This document shows positions 24,147-35,901 of a stretch of 64,000 bases of DNA, in pieces. Under the pieces are notes generated by a model. That model did not search any database. It saw only the letters and a list, made by a program, of their open reading frames with translations, and was not told where the DNA came from. Position numbers and translations under genes: made by a program. Source of the DNA: Hypericum androsaemum (lineage: Eukaryota; Streptophyta; Magnoliopsida; Malpighiales; Hypericaceae); contig OZ023189.1 in the NCBI GenBank assembly GCA_963995505.1, positions 15,895,495 through 15,959,494 of the forward strand. The letters run 5' to 3'. Within the stretch, counting starts at the first letter, position 1; the number at the start of each line of letters is the position of its first letter.

Positions 24147-24289
24147 AATGGATTGAGTAGAGATTAAAGAAAAGTTATCCATAGGTGGGGACTTAAATAT
24201 AGACCATTAGGTTTGATTTTAAAATAGTTTCTGCAAATTCAAGGGCCATTAATCTATCAAGGGTAACTTTTGACCTTTTACCCTCCTCC

Positions 24290-24600
24290 TCCTCCTCCTC
24301 CTTTTTCTTCTCTCTTTCTCTCTCTCTCTCTCTCACACACACATCCAATCTCCCCTAAATCTGATGGCGTCTCAGCAACACGATGCCGTCTTTGATCTCG
24401 ACGATGACGACCGATCGTCCCAGTTCCATGACGACCTCGAGGATGATCCCAAGATTATAGACGACGATAACGATGAGGAAGACCTCTGCCCCACCTCCTA
24501 CGACGTGATCGTCATCCCCTCCCCATTGCAGCTGGAAGCCCCTCCCGCTAGACGAGATGCGGCTGTGGACCGACGAGGATGAGATCGAGCTCCTCTAAGG
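24290..24600 (+). other. Gene-like insert in T3 with acidic open frame
   Basis: A (CTC)n/(CT)n leader (24285-24335) and CACACACACA lead to an ATG at 24364. This opens a 72-codon frame that is very Asp/Glu-rich (DLDDDDRSSQFHDDLEDD...), followed by a stop near 24582. The leader plus ATG resembles a captured host 5' UTR and first exon, cut off in the coding region. The protein was not recognised. Whether it is expressed cannot be judged. Confidence 0.4.
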
Positions 24601-24639
24601 TTTCCTCGAGTACTCGGCTTGGTTTTAGTCTGTATGATT

Positions 24640-25590
24640 TTGGTTTCAGTCGCTAATGATATTGGTTTGAATATGTATTAATATTAATTTTTAGATGTAA
24701 TGATATTGGTTTGAGTACATACTGACATTGGTTTTGGTCTATACTGATATTGGTTTTACTCTGTACTGTTATTGGTTTCAATTGCTAATAATATTGATTT
24801 GAGTATGTATTAATATTGGTTTGAGTACGTATTGACATTGGTTTTAGTCTGTACTGATATTAATTTTTATATGTAGTGATATTAGTTTTCATTTGTAATG
24901 ATATTGGTTTGAGTCTGTATTGATATTGGTTTTAGTATGTTGGTTTTAGTCTGCATCGATATTGGTTTTTGAATGTATTGACATTAGTTTTTTACTGTAG
25001 TGATATTAGTTTTCGAATGTGGTGATATTGATTTTCGTGACCTCTTTTGTTTGGTTTGAGTTTGTAATGATATTAGTTTTAGTCTGTAATGATATTGGTT
25101 TGAGTATGTATTGATATTGGTTTAAGTCTGTATTGATGTTGATTTTAGTCTGTACTGATATTGGTTTGAGTATGTATTGATATTAGTTTTAGTCTCTAAT
25201 GACATTGATTTTAGTCTGTACTGATATTGGTTTGAGTATGTATTGATATTAGTTTTAGTCTTTAATGACATTAGTTTTTGTCTGTAATGATATTGGTTTG
25301 AGTATGTACTGATATTGATTTTCGAACGTAGTGATCTTGGTTTTCGAACGTGGTGATATATTGGTTTTCGAATGTGTTGATATTGATTTTCGAATGTGGT
25401 GATATTGGTTTCCAAACATCGTGATATTGATTTTTCGAACGTAGTGATATTGGTTTCTGAAGGTAGTGATATTTGTTTGCGAATGTAGTGATATTGATTT
25501 TCGAATGCAGTGATATTAGTTTTCGAACGCAGTGATATTGGTTTTCGAACGTAGTAATATTGGTTTTCAAATTTAGTGATATTGATTTTC
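24640..25590. repeat. Minisatellite, about 40 units of GATATTGGTTTnAGTnTGTAnT
   Basis: The complement of the CCAATATC repeats of T1 and T2. Spacers change along the array: TAGTCTGTACT and GAGTATGTATT types in the first two thirds, CGAACGTAGT types in the last third. Local duplication has therefore homogenised sub-blocks. Asn/Gln/Tyr-rich frames on the - strand are artefacts. Confidence 0.9.
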
Positions 25591-25876
25591 TATTGAATTT
25601 TCATTCTTTGGTTCTTTGAGTTTATTTAAAAAAATCTGGTAGTTGGTAGGATTTTTGAAGTTCACAATAATTTAAAGAGAGAGAAAGAGTCCCTTCCTCT
25701 TTTCACGTGAGATTTGTTTAAAATTTTTTTACCTTTTTAGTATTTTCATAATTTTCTCTCTCCTTTTGTTTTTATTAGTTTTTCAATTTTATCCTTAACT
25801 ATTTTATTAATACCTAAATTGTCACAATCTCTCCTTTAGTCCCTAAATTTGAGAACTACCATTGTCCCCATAGAAT

Positions 25877-26112
25877 CTCCCCCAACACGACGTACTTTTA
25901 CTAACTGAAAAATTGATTATCCACTCCAATACAAGGGTACATTGAATCTTCCAACAAATTAAAGATATTCCAGCCCAGAGACATTTGATATAATGATATA
26001 GGATATAGGAGAATTTTACGAAAAATTAAGGTCCAAACTCTATAAAGATAATTTTACAGTAAATTAAACCATGGCATTGCAACATGCAATAATCAGAACA
26101 TGGCCCTAGACG
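25877..26112. other. 3' flank of the 26.1-kb dioxygenase gene
   Basis: AT-rich. Expected to hold the 3' UTR of the - strand gene. No other feature is seen. Confidence 0.4.
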
Positions 26113-27348
26113 CTACTTACAAAGTGAAGCAAGCACTCGGCGAGGTGGGTGGCAAGGCCTCCGCCCATGGAGAATGGCCAAGTTATCCACCACCAGGATG
26201 TCACCCTCTTCCCAAGGAACAACGGCGCTTTCCTCGTCGAGAATGGCCATACAATCGGCGACAATCTCCGTTGGCAGTGGCTTTCCGTTTCCTAATGTGA
26301 CGGACAAGCCTCGCTCCTTTCCAGCGTCATCTTCTTCAAGTACCGAGTGCACCACTCCGATGCTGTTGAACCATACCTTCCTGTTTCTTGACTCGTCGTA
26401 TCGGATTCCCGGACACGGCCCTCTATTAGCTTTCACGCCATTTTCCACCCACTCCAAGCTCAGTCCTATCTTCTCAGCCCTGACACAAAAAAAAGGTTGT
26501 AATTCTATTTCGTAAAGTCGGAATGACAACAGATCACGAGATCAATCTAGTATTTACGTACCTTTCCTCCGCGACATTCATGTCATTGGTAGAGAATTGA
26601 GACTTCCATCCGCGGCCTATCGGATTGGAATGGTCGTCCTCTGGACCAATTAACACACTATAGATTAGACCATGTTCCTCCAGTTGATGAACAAACTCCG
26701 GGTGCTTCTCCTTCACCCTCTCGTACGCCACGTGGCTTGAAACTAATGGAGTTTCTCCTCCATTGACCGGCGCCACTTCGCAAAAGAACAACAACTTGGA
26801 TGGATATTCTGGGTACTGCTTGTAAAAAAAATAATAGAAAAAACATATTAAGAAATTGGCTGTTTTTTCATTCGGCCTAGTGGATGTTCGAATTCTATTA
26901 TGAAACCCGAAAATAGGATAATATAACCTACATATATGTGGAGGTCGGGGACACATACACAAACCTTGGCCATTTCATTATGGAACCCAATATTACGGTG
27001 AAGTGGTGACTCGTTAGCGGTGTACACCCTATCGACCACCAGCGTCCGTATCGCGGCCCCGCCTACGTAGGGGAACTCGTCGTACCCGAACGCGTGGACG
27101 ACGTCGTTGAACTCCGAGGCAGTGCGAAGCGGGAAGCCCCTGAAGAGGATGGCACCTGAATCGTTGAGTATAGCCTCCAGGTATGGTTTCTCGGACTTTA
27201 TGGAATCGATGAAGTGGGTTAGACAAGGTTGGACTTGACCACCACATGTTGCTGCTGTGTTTGGGGAGAGAACGAAGGGTAGAGGCACGGAGTTGATGTG
27301 CTTTTGGTTCGGAATTTGGATCTCCTTGAATTTGGATGATTTTTTCAT
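26113..27348 (-). CDS. Fe(II)/2OG dioxygenase, TauD/TfdA family (clavaminate synthase-like, copy B)
   Basis: Three exons, 27348-26965, 26818-26562 and 26479-26113, with GT-AG introns of 146 and 82 bp, give 335 aa. The product matches the plant At3g21360-type family, a cytosolic non-heme iron oxygenase fold whose physiological substrate is not established. Iron ligands are H123 and E125 (GFHNEM) and H318 (LHGRRPC). R328, ten residues after H318, should bind 2-oxoglutarate. Other family phrases are GAILFRGF, RVYTANESPLHR, FFCEVAPVNGGETPL, GRGWKSQF and WFNSIGVVH. No signal peptide or membrane helix is seen. It lies head-to-tail with copy C (27930-29913), both on the - strand. Length equals the family norm (about 330 aa), so it is predicted functional. 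The start is the first ATG of the exon 1 frame and aligns with the 36.5-kb copy. Confidence 0.9.
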
Positions 27349-27929
27349 GCTTGTGTGGTTGTGTTTGAGTTTTGACTTTCTATTGTATTTAAAGAGAGGG
27401 AATATACCAACTCATGTATGGTCTGATGGATACGGTATCAGTCCTTAAGCATGAGGTGGAAGGATCGAATCCCATGACCGTCTAAGATCCGAAATTGTGA
27501 AAACAATTTAAATCTAAAAAAAAAAAAGAGGGAATATCGTGTGTGATGAATCCAGGCTCGTGATAGCCCAAGCCCAACCAGCCCTACATGTCCGGCCCCT
27601 AACCTACGTGGCCTTTCCAGTTTCCATCTCTCACCTATCTATCACCGACAAGTGCCAACCATATTTTTTAATGTAAATTTTATTTCTAGATATAATATTT
27701 ACACCTTTAGTTATATACATGAATAAATAATTTTTTCATACTCAGTTGCAACAACTAGTATTATCAAAATTTTAGTATAGTAAAATTTAATAGGAAAAAT
27801 CACACAATGAAAAGAATACTATCGATAACCCATTCCATAATTAATAAAATTACATTTGGCTACAAACTCGGATATTTATTTGAATGCTCACCCCGATAAA
27901 AATCAAAACATGGATGTGGGCAGCAGTAG
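27349..27929. other. Promoter region of copy B and 3' flank of copy C
   Basis: No gene. AT-rich with an A-run near 27515. No TATA box could be assigned with confidence. Confidence 0.35.
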
Positions 27930-29913
27930 CTACTTGCAAAGTGAAGCAAGCACCCGGCGAGGGGGCTGACATGCCTTCCTGGCATGAAGAACAGCCCAAT
28001 TGTCAATCAACAAAATGTCGCCTTTGTGCCACGAAAATATCACACTTTCCTCTCCAAGAATCCTCTTACAGCCGGAGACAATCTCTTCCGGCAACGGTTT
28101 GCCATCTCCGAACGTGATGTCTGCTCCCTTTCTGTTCTCACGGACGGTCATGTGGTTGAACCAAACCGGTCGATTTCTTGACCGGTCGAGTCTGATCGCT
28201 GGCCTTGCACGCCGAATGGTTCGTACCCCATTTTCTAGCCATTCCAGCTCTACTCCATCCTTGGCAGCCCTTTTTTTTATAAATAAATAAGCATGCACTC
28301 TTTAATTACATAAATAAACATTATATATGTAGCGATATTATTTTCTGAAACCAGCAAATATAAAGGTTGTTTATACCAGTTAACACCAAATTAAAATTAA
28401 AATTAACCTCCAAAGTTTTAATTCAAAAAATTAAAATCTATGTAAACAATGAAACTTCAACCAATTGCAAAGAGAGGGAAGTATATCAAGTTGCTCAACG
28501 AAAACAACGCAAATAAGTACCCAACTCATCAGATCGTCAACATAAAAAATTAAAAAAAAATTGGTGATAAAAGATGCATCTAAATAAGCGTGAAAGTTAT
28601 TTAATCTAATAGTACAAGACAAAAATCTACAAGATATAGGGTTAAATTCTATAACTCGGAGTAAAAATTTTCATATAACAATCTAAATCGGTCTATATTC
28701 TCCGGTCCTCTATAAATGGTGAAAAATAAAATAATTCTTGCATAACAGCATCTATTAGGCATAATATTCCCCAAGAATAGAGAAAAATGGTAAAATTATA
28801 CTTTAATATCTTTAATTTTGCCGACTTGCATAACACTACCTTGTGATTTTAAATATTCAACAGAGTAACAAAAAAATTTCTAATTAATATCTCACTATTT
28901 GAATAAATATTTTGGAACATAATACTATAAGTTTCAATACATAAAAATTTATAAATAAATCAAAAAATGAAAATATTAGGGAGATGAGTTTTTTTTTCTC
29001 AATTTTAAAATTGAATATGTTTTCTAATTATATTTGAGATATTTCTATCCAAAACATTTATTCAAATAATGGTATGTCAATTTTAGAAAATTCTATAATG
29101 CAGACAAATATATTGAGACCACATGATAATAATAAACAAGTCAAACAAACCACATAGTAGAAATAGTTGTGGAAAATTAACTAGACAGACCTTTCCTCAG
29201 CAACTTTCTTATCGTCGGTGGAAAATAGGGACTTCCATCCGCGGCCACCTGGGTTTGAAGGGTCATCCTCTTGTTCTATTTCTTTAATGTAAGTAAGGCC
29301 AAACTCCTCCAACCTATGGACAAAATCTGGATATATCTCTTTCATCCTGTTGTACACAACGTGGCTTAAAACTAAAGGTGTTTCCCCCCCAGCAGCTGGT
29401 TCCACTTCACAGAAGAACAACAACTTGGAGGGGAATTCAGAAAGCTGCTGATCAAAACCAAGAGACAGAAATATAGTTAATTATAAATATATATATATCA
29501 AGAAGAGATTAAAAAACCGAGAGCTACTTATTCATTCTATTCGTTACACTTACATAGGACATCTCGTGGTGGAAACCCACGTCGATATGAAGCGGGGATT
29601 CGTTGGCGGTGTACACTCGACCGACAACCTTGGACCGAACGGCCTCTCCCCCAGAGTAGGGAAGTTCGTCGTACTCGAAAGCCTCGACGACGTCGTTGAA
29701 TTCGGAGGGAGTATTGACTTGGAATCCCCTCAAGAGGAGGGCTCCTGACCTGTGGAGCAGAGACTCCAAGTAGGGTTTCTCGGACCTTATAGATTCCACG
29801 AGATCTTGAAGCGAAGACAATGGCTGCTTCAGAGTGACAACATATGGTAAGGGGATCCCATCGTAGAACTTCTGTTGGGGGATTGTTATTTCTTGGAAGT
29901 GATCGGTTCCCAT
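27930..29913 (-). CDS. Fe(II)/2OG dioxygenase, TauD/TfdA family (copy C, second clade)
   Basis: Exons 29913-29554, 29447-29191 and 28269-27930 give 318 aa. Intron 2 is 921 bp and ends TTATAAAAAAAAG, an unusually A-rich acceptor. Exon 1 starts MGTDHFQEITIPQQ and differs from the 'MEKSSKFKEIQ' clade of copies B, D and E. Ligands are H115 and E117 (GFHHEM) and H301 (LHARKAC), with R311 for 2-oxoglutarate. The exon 2 size (257 bp) and all intron phases equal those of the other copies. The frame stays open 46 codons upstream to an ATG at 30051, but alignment with the family favours 29913. Asp/Glu at EAFEYDELPY replaces the usual FGYDE glycine. Same direction as copy B. Pseudogenes A (19.0), F (44.3) and the 56.3-kb remnant belong to this clade. 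Confidence 0.85.
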
Positions 29914-30051
29914 CTCCAGCTGTTTATTTCTATAAATCCGCTCGTTGATAGGAAGCAGTCCTCTTTGTAGTACGTTGAAGCAATCTAATAGAGATGATAT
30001 ACCAGCACTGTTTTTGGTTGAAACTATGGTAAGATATTTGAATAATAGCAA

Positions 30052-31024
30052 AGTGTTGTAGTTCTACGGGCTCGATAATTTAAATTAGAATAATTTGTTA
30101 ATTGATTTAAGTATTTATTCATTAATGTGTGGTTAGCGATATACCAAACTAAAATGGGCAAAAAGCACATGCCTCCACCTTATATTCTAATACAAAACTG
30201 CAAATGAAATCGTCCAACGGATACGCTAACGGATCGGATCTCCTCCTTCCAAATTAATTAGGGCATCTTTAATTTTTTACTCGACGGGATATTGTATTCT
30301 ATTAATTAGTTAAGATTCTCTGTTCTGTACAAATCTTTTTTTTTATAAGTAAAGCTGTTGTATAAAAAATATAATATACAAATAATACTTAGATGTGTTC
30401 TATCTACCTAAGGTGGTTCTAACTTTTCCCGGATATGACAAACACCCCGTGAAATGATGGGTTGCACCCACATGGCTCATTAAAAACCTGTCAACAAGTA
30501 ACATTCATTGAAAACAAATCGTTGAGGGGAAAAGACCAGATACAAGTATCCCTAACAGAAACGAAAAAACTTCTCCTCAAAAAGAACACAAGAAAAGATT
30601 ACAAGTGCAACCCATCGTTTAATTGCAAGCACGATCTAAAAGTGTGCAAATGTATTCACGACTTCTTCTTTCTTTCCAAATATATTAGTTAGGATTTGTC
30701 CAAAAATTCTGGTTTTGAAAAATTATAAACAAAGTAGGACTGTTTTGCAATTTAGCATTGAAACTATTCATCGTCCACGGGTAGGAGTGATCATGAATCA
30801 AATCTGATTCAGATTCAATTCAATTCAATTTGTGAAAAATTTGATTCGGTTTCGAACCGACTCGTATGAATCGAAATCCGTACTCGAACTTTTCCTTAGA
30901 GAAATCGAATCTGAGTCTATATGTACCAATTTCTTCAATTCGACGAATCAAATTAAAAATTTGGTTCGTCCAATATTTGTCGAATTATGTATAAAAAATA
31001 ATAAAAATATGACCAAATTTGAAA
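30052..31024. other. Intergenic, with an A/T-rich 'GAATCAAATCTGATTC' element fragment
   Basis: From about 30785 the sequence is rich in GATTCAGATTC, CAATTCAATTCAATT and GATTCGGTTTCGAACCG phrases, resembling non-autonomous hAT-type filler (compare 58192-58360). No ends could be fixed. The rest shows no feature. Confidence 0.35.
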
Positions 31025-32059
31025 GGGATAATTATTGTCAGGCCCCTGGTGTTTGACATATTCGCCTCTCACCTCCTGTCATTTGGAAATTGATTAAAAA
31101 CTCCACGAAGTTTGATTTTATTATACCATTAGGCCCCTCGCTGATGTCAGCGATCTTTTTTATTTTTGTGTGAAGGGAATGACATTTTTACCATTGAAAA
31201 AAAAGCTATCTTCAAATCCAAACCCAGAAATCACCAAAAACTTCTTCAAATCCAAAATCAACCCCAATAAAAGAATAAAAAATCGACGACATCGTCCAGA
31301 TATTATCCACCTTCGATGGCGGGATGTCCTTCAAGCTTCGCCTCTGTTGCCGCGTCAGCCGCTCCTCATCGCGTTTGTGTTCACCGCCGCCGTGTCCGGG
31401 CTCATCTCTATTAATACCCAAACCCCAACGTTGACGACGCTATGCAAAATAGGTTCTGGTGGGTTTTGAGTGAAGTCGCGGGTTCTGAGCGGCGGCGGCG
31501 TGGGTTCCTGGGTTTTGGGTCGACAATGGTGAGGATTGACTTTTGGGGTTCCTAGGTTCAATCGTGAGGGGTTCGGCGTCGAATGGATGCTGGGTTCGGC
31601 GTTGTGATAGTCGAATGGCAGATGCTCTGACCTTGTTCCTGGGTTTATCGTCTTCCCGAATCGGAGTAGATGGCATATGCTCCGACTTCGTTTTTGGGTT
31701 TCGTCGGCTTGGCGATGAACAACCTGAATCCTGGGTTTCGTCGGCTTTCCGACCATTGAGATCCCAAACTAATTTTATTTGATTTCAATTCTTGAATAAA
31801 AATTAATTAGTAAAATAATTTTCAATTGAGATTCCTGGAGAAGATGAAGGAGGCAAGAGGAGATGCTTTTTTTTTTGTTTTTTTCAAAGGTATTTTTGTC
31901 ATTTCTATGACAAAAATTGAAAAAAAATTCCATTGACGTCAGCGAGGGATCTGGGAGTATAATTTTACCAAACTATGAGGAATTTTTAATCGATTTCCAA
32001 ACGACAAGAGGGTGAGAGGCGAATATGACAAATAACAGAGACGTGACAGTAATTATCCC
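31025..32059. mobile_element. MULE-like element with GC-rich cargo (Pack-MULE-like)
   Basis: Starts GGGATAATTATTGTCAGG and ends in the complement, ACAGTAATTATCCC. The inverted arms extend over about 120 bp (ATTCGCCTCTCACC, TTTGGAAATTGATTAAAAA and CCCTCGCTGATGTCAG are all mirrored). Flanks AATTTGAAA (31016-31024) and GATTTGTAA (32060-32068) match at 7 of 9 bases, an eroded 9-bp target duplication. Between the arms, 31310-31750 is clearly GC-richer than its surroundings and looks coding-derived. No intact protein or known family could be read. Confidence 0.7.
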
Positions 32060-32394
32060 GATTTGTAAATATGAGAAAACAAGGGAGAAATGAAATTTCA
32101 AAATTGCTCTTTAGTCTTGTCAACCCCTCAACGCCGCATCTCCTCGGGACAGGCTGCGTCAGGCGGCTGCAAAAGACTCGCCCTACAAGAAGCAAAAGGC
32201 CATATGTATCAGGTGGCTATCCCGAGATTGCGTATGGCGGCTCCTCCTTTTTAAACCATATGTATCATGTTTAGAAAATTTTAAAAACCCGAAAAATTCA
32301 AACTAAATTTACAAAAAATAAAAAAAATTTAATAGGATAAATTTAATTCGAATTCGAGAGTTAAACATTTTCTTCTCTTTTAATGTTTGGGGAA
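32060..32394. other. Intergenic sequence
   Basis: A GC-rich patch at 32110-32260 in otherwise AT-rich DNA. No feature could be assigned. Confidence 0.35.
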
Positions 32395-32678
32395 AAGCAG
32401 CGATTTAGTAGCCAATGGGCCATTGAATGTTTAATGGGTCGGTCCAACAAACAATTACCACCTTTCTTTTAAAATGGGCTAACAAGCCCAGCAGAGATTA
32501 AACATCACGGTGGTACGTGCAGCAACGAATATTCCGTCTGGATGGAGGAGGCCAAGTTTGCGGATGCAGATCAAGGTGGTAGCGTTTGTTAGATAATGAA
32601 TCATGAGATCAACCCATTCTAATACTGTATTAATTGCGGTAATGATGAGGACATTGTGGTAATGATCAACAACCAAGG
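32395..32678. repeat. Outer part of the left palindrome arm
   Basis: GTTTGGGGAAAA, AGCCAATGGGCCATTGAATG, GGGTCGGTCCAACAAACAAT and CCCAGCAGAGATTAAACATC recur in the same order at 57636-58190. The portion 32510-32678 is the reverse complement of 56093-56230, with substitutions and a small gap. The segment ends at CAAGG (32674-32678), the target site of the composite retroelement. The homology is clear, but parts of it run in direct and parts in inverted orientation, so this edge has been rearranged. Confidence 0.65.
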
Positions 32679-32926
32679 TCCGCACAAAGAACACGGACAC
32701 AAGAGAATTACGTGGTTCGGCCTAGTGTCTACGTCCATGGAGAGAAAGGAGAAATTTCATTGATGGATCCGAGTCACAAAGCTATACAAAACCTTAGGAT
32801 AACATGCCTTTATATAGAGGCAAACCCTTGGTGTACAAGTAACCTATCTAGGTCTAATTAGGAGTCCAAAACCTAGTCAGAATAAGAATAGGAAATAAGT
32901 CTTTCCTATTTTTCGCCATCCCAACA
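32679..32926 (-). repeat. 3' LTR of the minus half (outer end truncated)
   Basis: On the - strand it starts TGTTGGGATGGCG at 32926 after the polypurine tract. It runs through CTTTATATAGAGGC-type TATA sequence and stops at GTGCGGA, short of the GAATTCATAACA terminus seen at 36177. Confidence 0.75.
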
Positions 32927-33129
32927 ATCTCCACCTTGGCGAGAAATCATCTCGTGGAAGAACCATGAAGCTCCACCCGAACTTCAACAAACTCCACCTT
33001 GACAAAACACCGCCCCATGAAGAACCATGAGATCTTGCAAAACCAATCCGACTCCACCGACTCCATCTCGGACCATAGAAGCACCGCCATCAATAATACC
33101 ATCTCAACTTTCTCACCACCTTTTTTCGT

Positions 33130-34306
33130 TCAATCACATGGAGTCAGCCCCCAAGCTCGAGCTTCCGAGCTTGCTTGGCCTATTCTCTCCAATCTCCATT
33201 GAACCCCAACTAGCAAGTCCACCTGCTGAAGCAACCTTGCGACCAATAGACGCGTCCTCTATTTTTCGGTCAACCCCATGCTCCACAACCTCGAACTGCT
33301 TCTCTGTTGGACCTTTTTGCCTTAAACCAATGCTACTTGCTATAGCATACAAAGGGCAACCTTTTGTTCCACCAAGTAGAACCCTCGACATGCTTCGAAC
33401 TCTATTGTTCGGCCTTGAGTGAGATACCTGATTCGCCCGTGGTGTCACCAACGGCTTCGCATTCCCCATGCAAAACCTACCCAACACCTTTGACGTGCAC
33501 GTCCCTTTAGACAACCATAGCAGGGCCCCGCTAACAATGCTTCTCCGAGACAACCATGGCTCCTTGCCAACCATGCCTCCACGAAACAACTATAGCTTGC
33601 TATCCATGTCTCCGCGAATCTCAACTGCACTCAAACCATCCATGTCAAGCATTTGCTCCCTCATACGAACCAACCTCATATGACCTGAGCTTTTGCCAAC
33701 TCCTTCAGACCCATTGATGTGACTCCACCTACAATAATATTTTCCACTAACCTGTAGGTATTCCCTTTCACCCTTCATCCCTACCATCGCATTTTTCTCC
33801 ACCTTCATTAGCATACCTTTATAACTATCACTGTTATAATCCAAGGTCCCTAATGAAAAGAGATTACCAGGATGCATTGGACTTGATAAGACAGAAAGCC
33901 AGTCACCATCCGACCCGCCTGAATATGTGGCCATGGTTGTGGATGTAGATCCCTCCTCGTTGTCTTGATCCCCAGTTCGTCCTGGATAGTCCCCTTCATG
34001 TGCCCTTCTCAGCACTTGAAGCCACTTCCATTGAACTTCTTTGACTCCGACCTGGATCCTCTTCCACAACCCAGCTGGTGGCTCCTCATCATCTGCCAAG
34101 CACAAGCAAATCTTCGCTACCGCCTTGGCCTCCAACTCCTCCCACTCTTGCTCCTCCATCTTCTCGGACTTCTTCTCCGAGAGTGCGATAACCATCCCTT
34201 GTTGCACGAGGAGATCTTTGACACGCCTTTGCCATAACCCAAAATTCGAAGAACCATCGAACTTCACAAGAGCAAACTTCGCGTCGTCCGTCATCCTCCA
34301 ACCCAA
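33130..34306 (-). pseudogene. Degenerate copia gag/protease relic, minus half
   Basis: From the ATG at 34306 a 238-codon frame reads a copia-type Gag start (VKFDGSSNFGLWQRRVKDLL, then LVQQGMVIALSEKK). It runs into a decayed zinc-knuckle region in which Cys codons are replaced (VQWKWLQVLRRAHEGDYPG), then into a protease/pre-integrase relic (FSLGTLDYNSDSYKG...MVGMKGE). No reverse transcriptase or complete integrase follows. It is a shortened, non-autonomous derivative. Confidence 0.7.
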
Positions 34307-34322
34307 GCTCTTGATACCAATT

Positions 34323-34570
34323 ATTAGGAATTCAGCAACTAGAGAACAAACCGCACAAAGAACACGGACACAAGAGAATTACGTGGTTCGGCCTAGTGCC
34401 TACGTCCACGGAGAGAAAGGAGAAATTTTATTGATGGATCCGAGTCACAAAGCTATACAAAACCTTAGGGTAACATGCCTTTATATAGAGGCAAACACTT
34501 GGTGTACAAGTAACCTATCTAGGTCTAATTAGGAGTCCAAAACCTAGTCAGAATAAGAATAGGAAATAAG
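34323..34570 (-). repeat. 5' LTR of the minus half
   Basis: Carries AGGAATTCAGCAACTAGAG next to the PBS-like site and runs to AGGAAATAAG, where it is cut at the inversion junction. It lacks the final ~30 bp that end in CCCAACA in the other LTRs. Confidence 0.75.
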
Positions 34571-34593
34571 GTTTTGTATGGCTTTGTGGCTCG

Positions 34594-35694
34594 AACTCCT
34601 CCCACTCTTGCTCCTCCATCTTCTCGTGCAGCAAGGGATAGTTATCGCGCTCTCGGAGAAGAAGTCGGAGAAGATGGAGGTGCAAGAGTGGGGAGTTGGA
34701 GGCCAAGGCAGTAGCGAAGATTCGCTTGTGCTTGGCAGATGATGAGGAGCCACCAGCTGGGTTGTGGAAGAGGATCCAGGTCGGAGTCAAAAAAGTTCAA
34801 TGGAAGTGGTTTCAAGTGCAGAGAAGGGCACATGAAGGGGACTATCCAGGAGAACTAGGGATCAAGACAATGAGGAGGGATCGGCATCCACAACCATGGC
34901 CACATATTCAGACGGGTCGGATAGTGACTGACTTTCTATCTTATCAAGTCCAATGCATCCTGGTAATCTCTTTTCATTAGAGACCTTGGATTATAACAGT
35001 GATAGTTATAAAGGTATGCTAATGAAGGTGGAGAATGATGCTATGGTAGGGATAAAGGGTGAAAGGGAATACCTACAGGTTAGCGAGGCACATTATTGTA
35101 GGTGGAGTCACATCAATGGGTCTGAAGGAGTTGGCAAAAGCTCAGGTCATATGAGGTTGGTTCGTATGAGAGAGCAAAGGCTTGACATGGATGGTTTGAG
35201 TACAGTTGAGATTCGCGGAGACATGGATAGCAAGCTATGGTTGTTTCGTGGAGGCATGGTTGGCAATGAGCCATGGTTGTCTCGGAGAAGCATTGTTAGC
35301 GGGGCCCTGCTATGGTTGTCTAAAGGGACGTGCACGTCAAAGGTTGGGTAGGTTTTGCATGGGGAATGCGAAGCCGTTGGTGACACCACGGGCGAATCAG
35401 GTATCTCACTCAAGGCCGAACAATGGAGTTCGAAGCATGTCGAGGGTTCTACTTGGTAGAACAAAAGATTGCCCTTTGTATGCTATGGCATGTAGCATTG
35501 GTTTGAGGCAAAAAGGTCCAACAGAGAAGCAGTTCGAGGTTGTGGAGCATGGGGCTGACCGGAAAATAGAGGACGCGTCTATTGGTCGCAAGGTTGCTTC
35601 AGCAGGTGGACTTGTTAGTTGGGGTTCAATGGAGATTGGAGAGAATAGGCCAAGCAAGCTCGAATGCTCGAGCTTGGGGGCTGACTCCATGTGA
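34594..35694 (+). pseudogene. Degenerate copia gag/protease relic, plus half
   Basis: Reverse-complement copy of the 33130-34300 relic with a few substitutions. A short piece of LTR (34571-34593) and a small gag foldback (34594-34626 pairing with about 34670-34700) mark the junction. The gag start codon region is rearranged, so no intact frame begins here. Confidence 0.7.
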
Positions 35695-35901
35695 TTGAAC
35701 GAAAAAAGGTGGTGAGAAAGTTGAGATGGTATTATTGATGGCGGTGCTTCTATGGTCCGAGATGGAGTCGGTGGAGTAGGATTGGTTTTGCAAGATCTCA
35801 TGGTTCTTCATGGGGCGGTGTTTTGTCAAGGTGGAGTTTGTTGAAGTTCGGGTGGAGCTTCATGGTTCTTCCACGAGATGATTTCTCGCCAAGGTGGAGA
35901 T

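Larger units (their letters stand above)
24147..25876. mobile_element. Minisatellite-bearing element, copy T3 (inverted relative to T1/T2)
   Basis: Begins GAATGGATTGAGTAGAG (complement of the T1/T2 right end) and ends CCATAGAATCTCCC, with TTTAGTCCCTAAATTTGAG just inside (complement of the T2 left end). It contains a long minisatellite (24640-25590) and, next to its right-end-type terminus, a different gene-like insert (24290-24600). Confidence 0.65.

Noticed and set aside
32479..32700. Minus-strand 73-codon frame as a gene fragment
   Set aside because: It crosses the retroelement boundary at 32678/32679, and its part outside the element has no recognised family.
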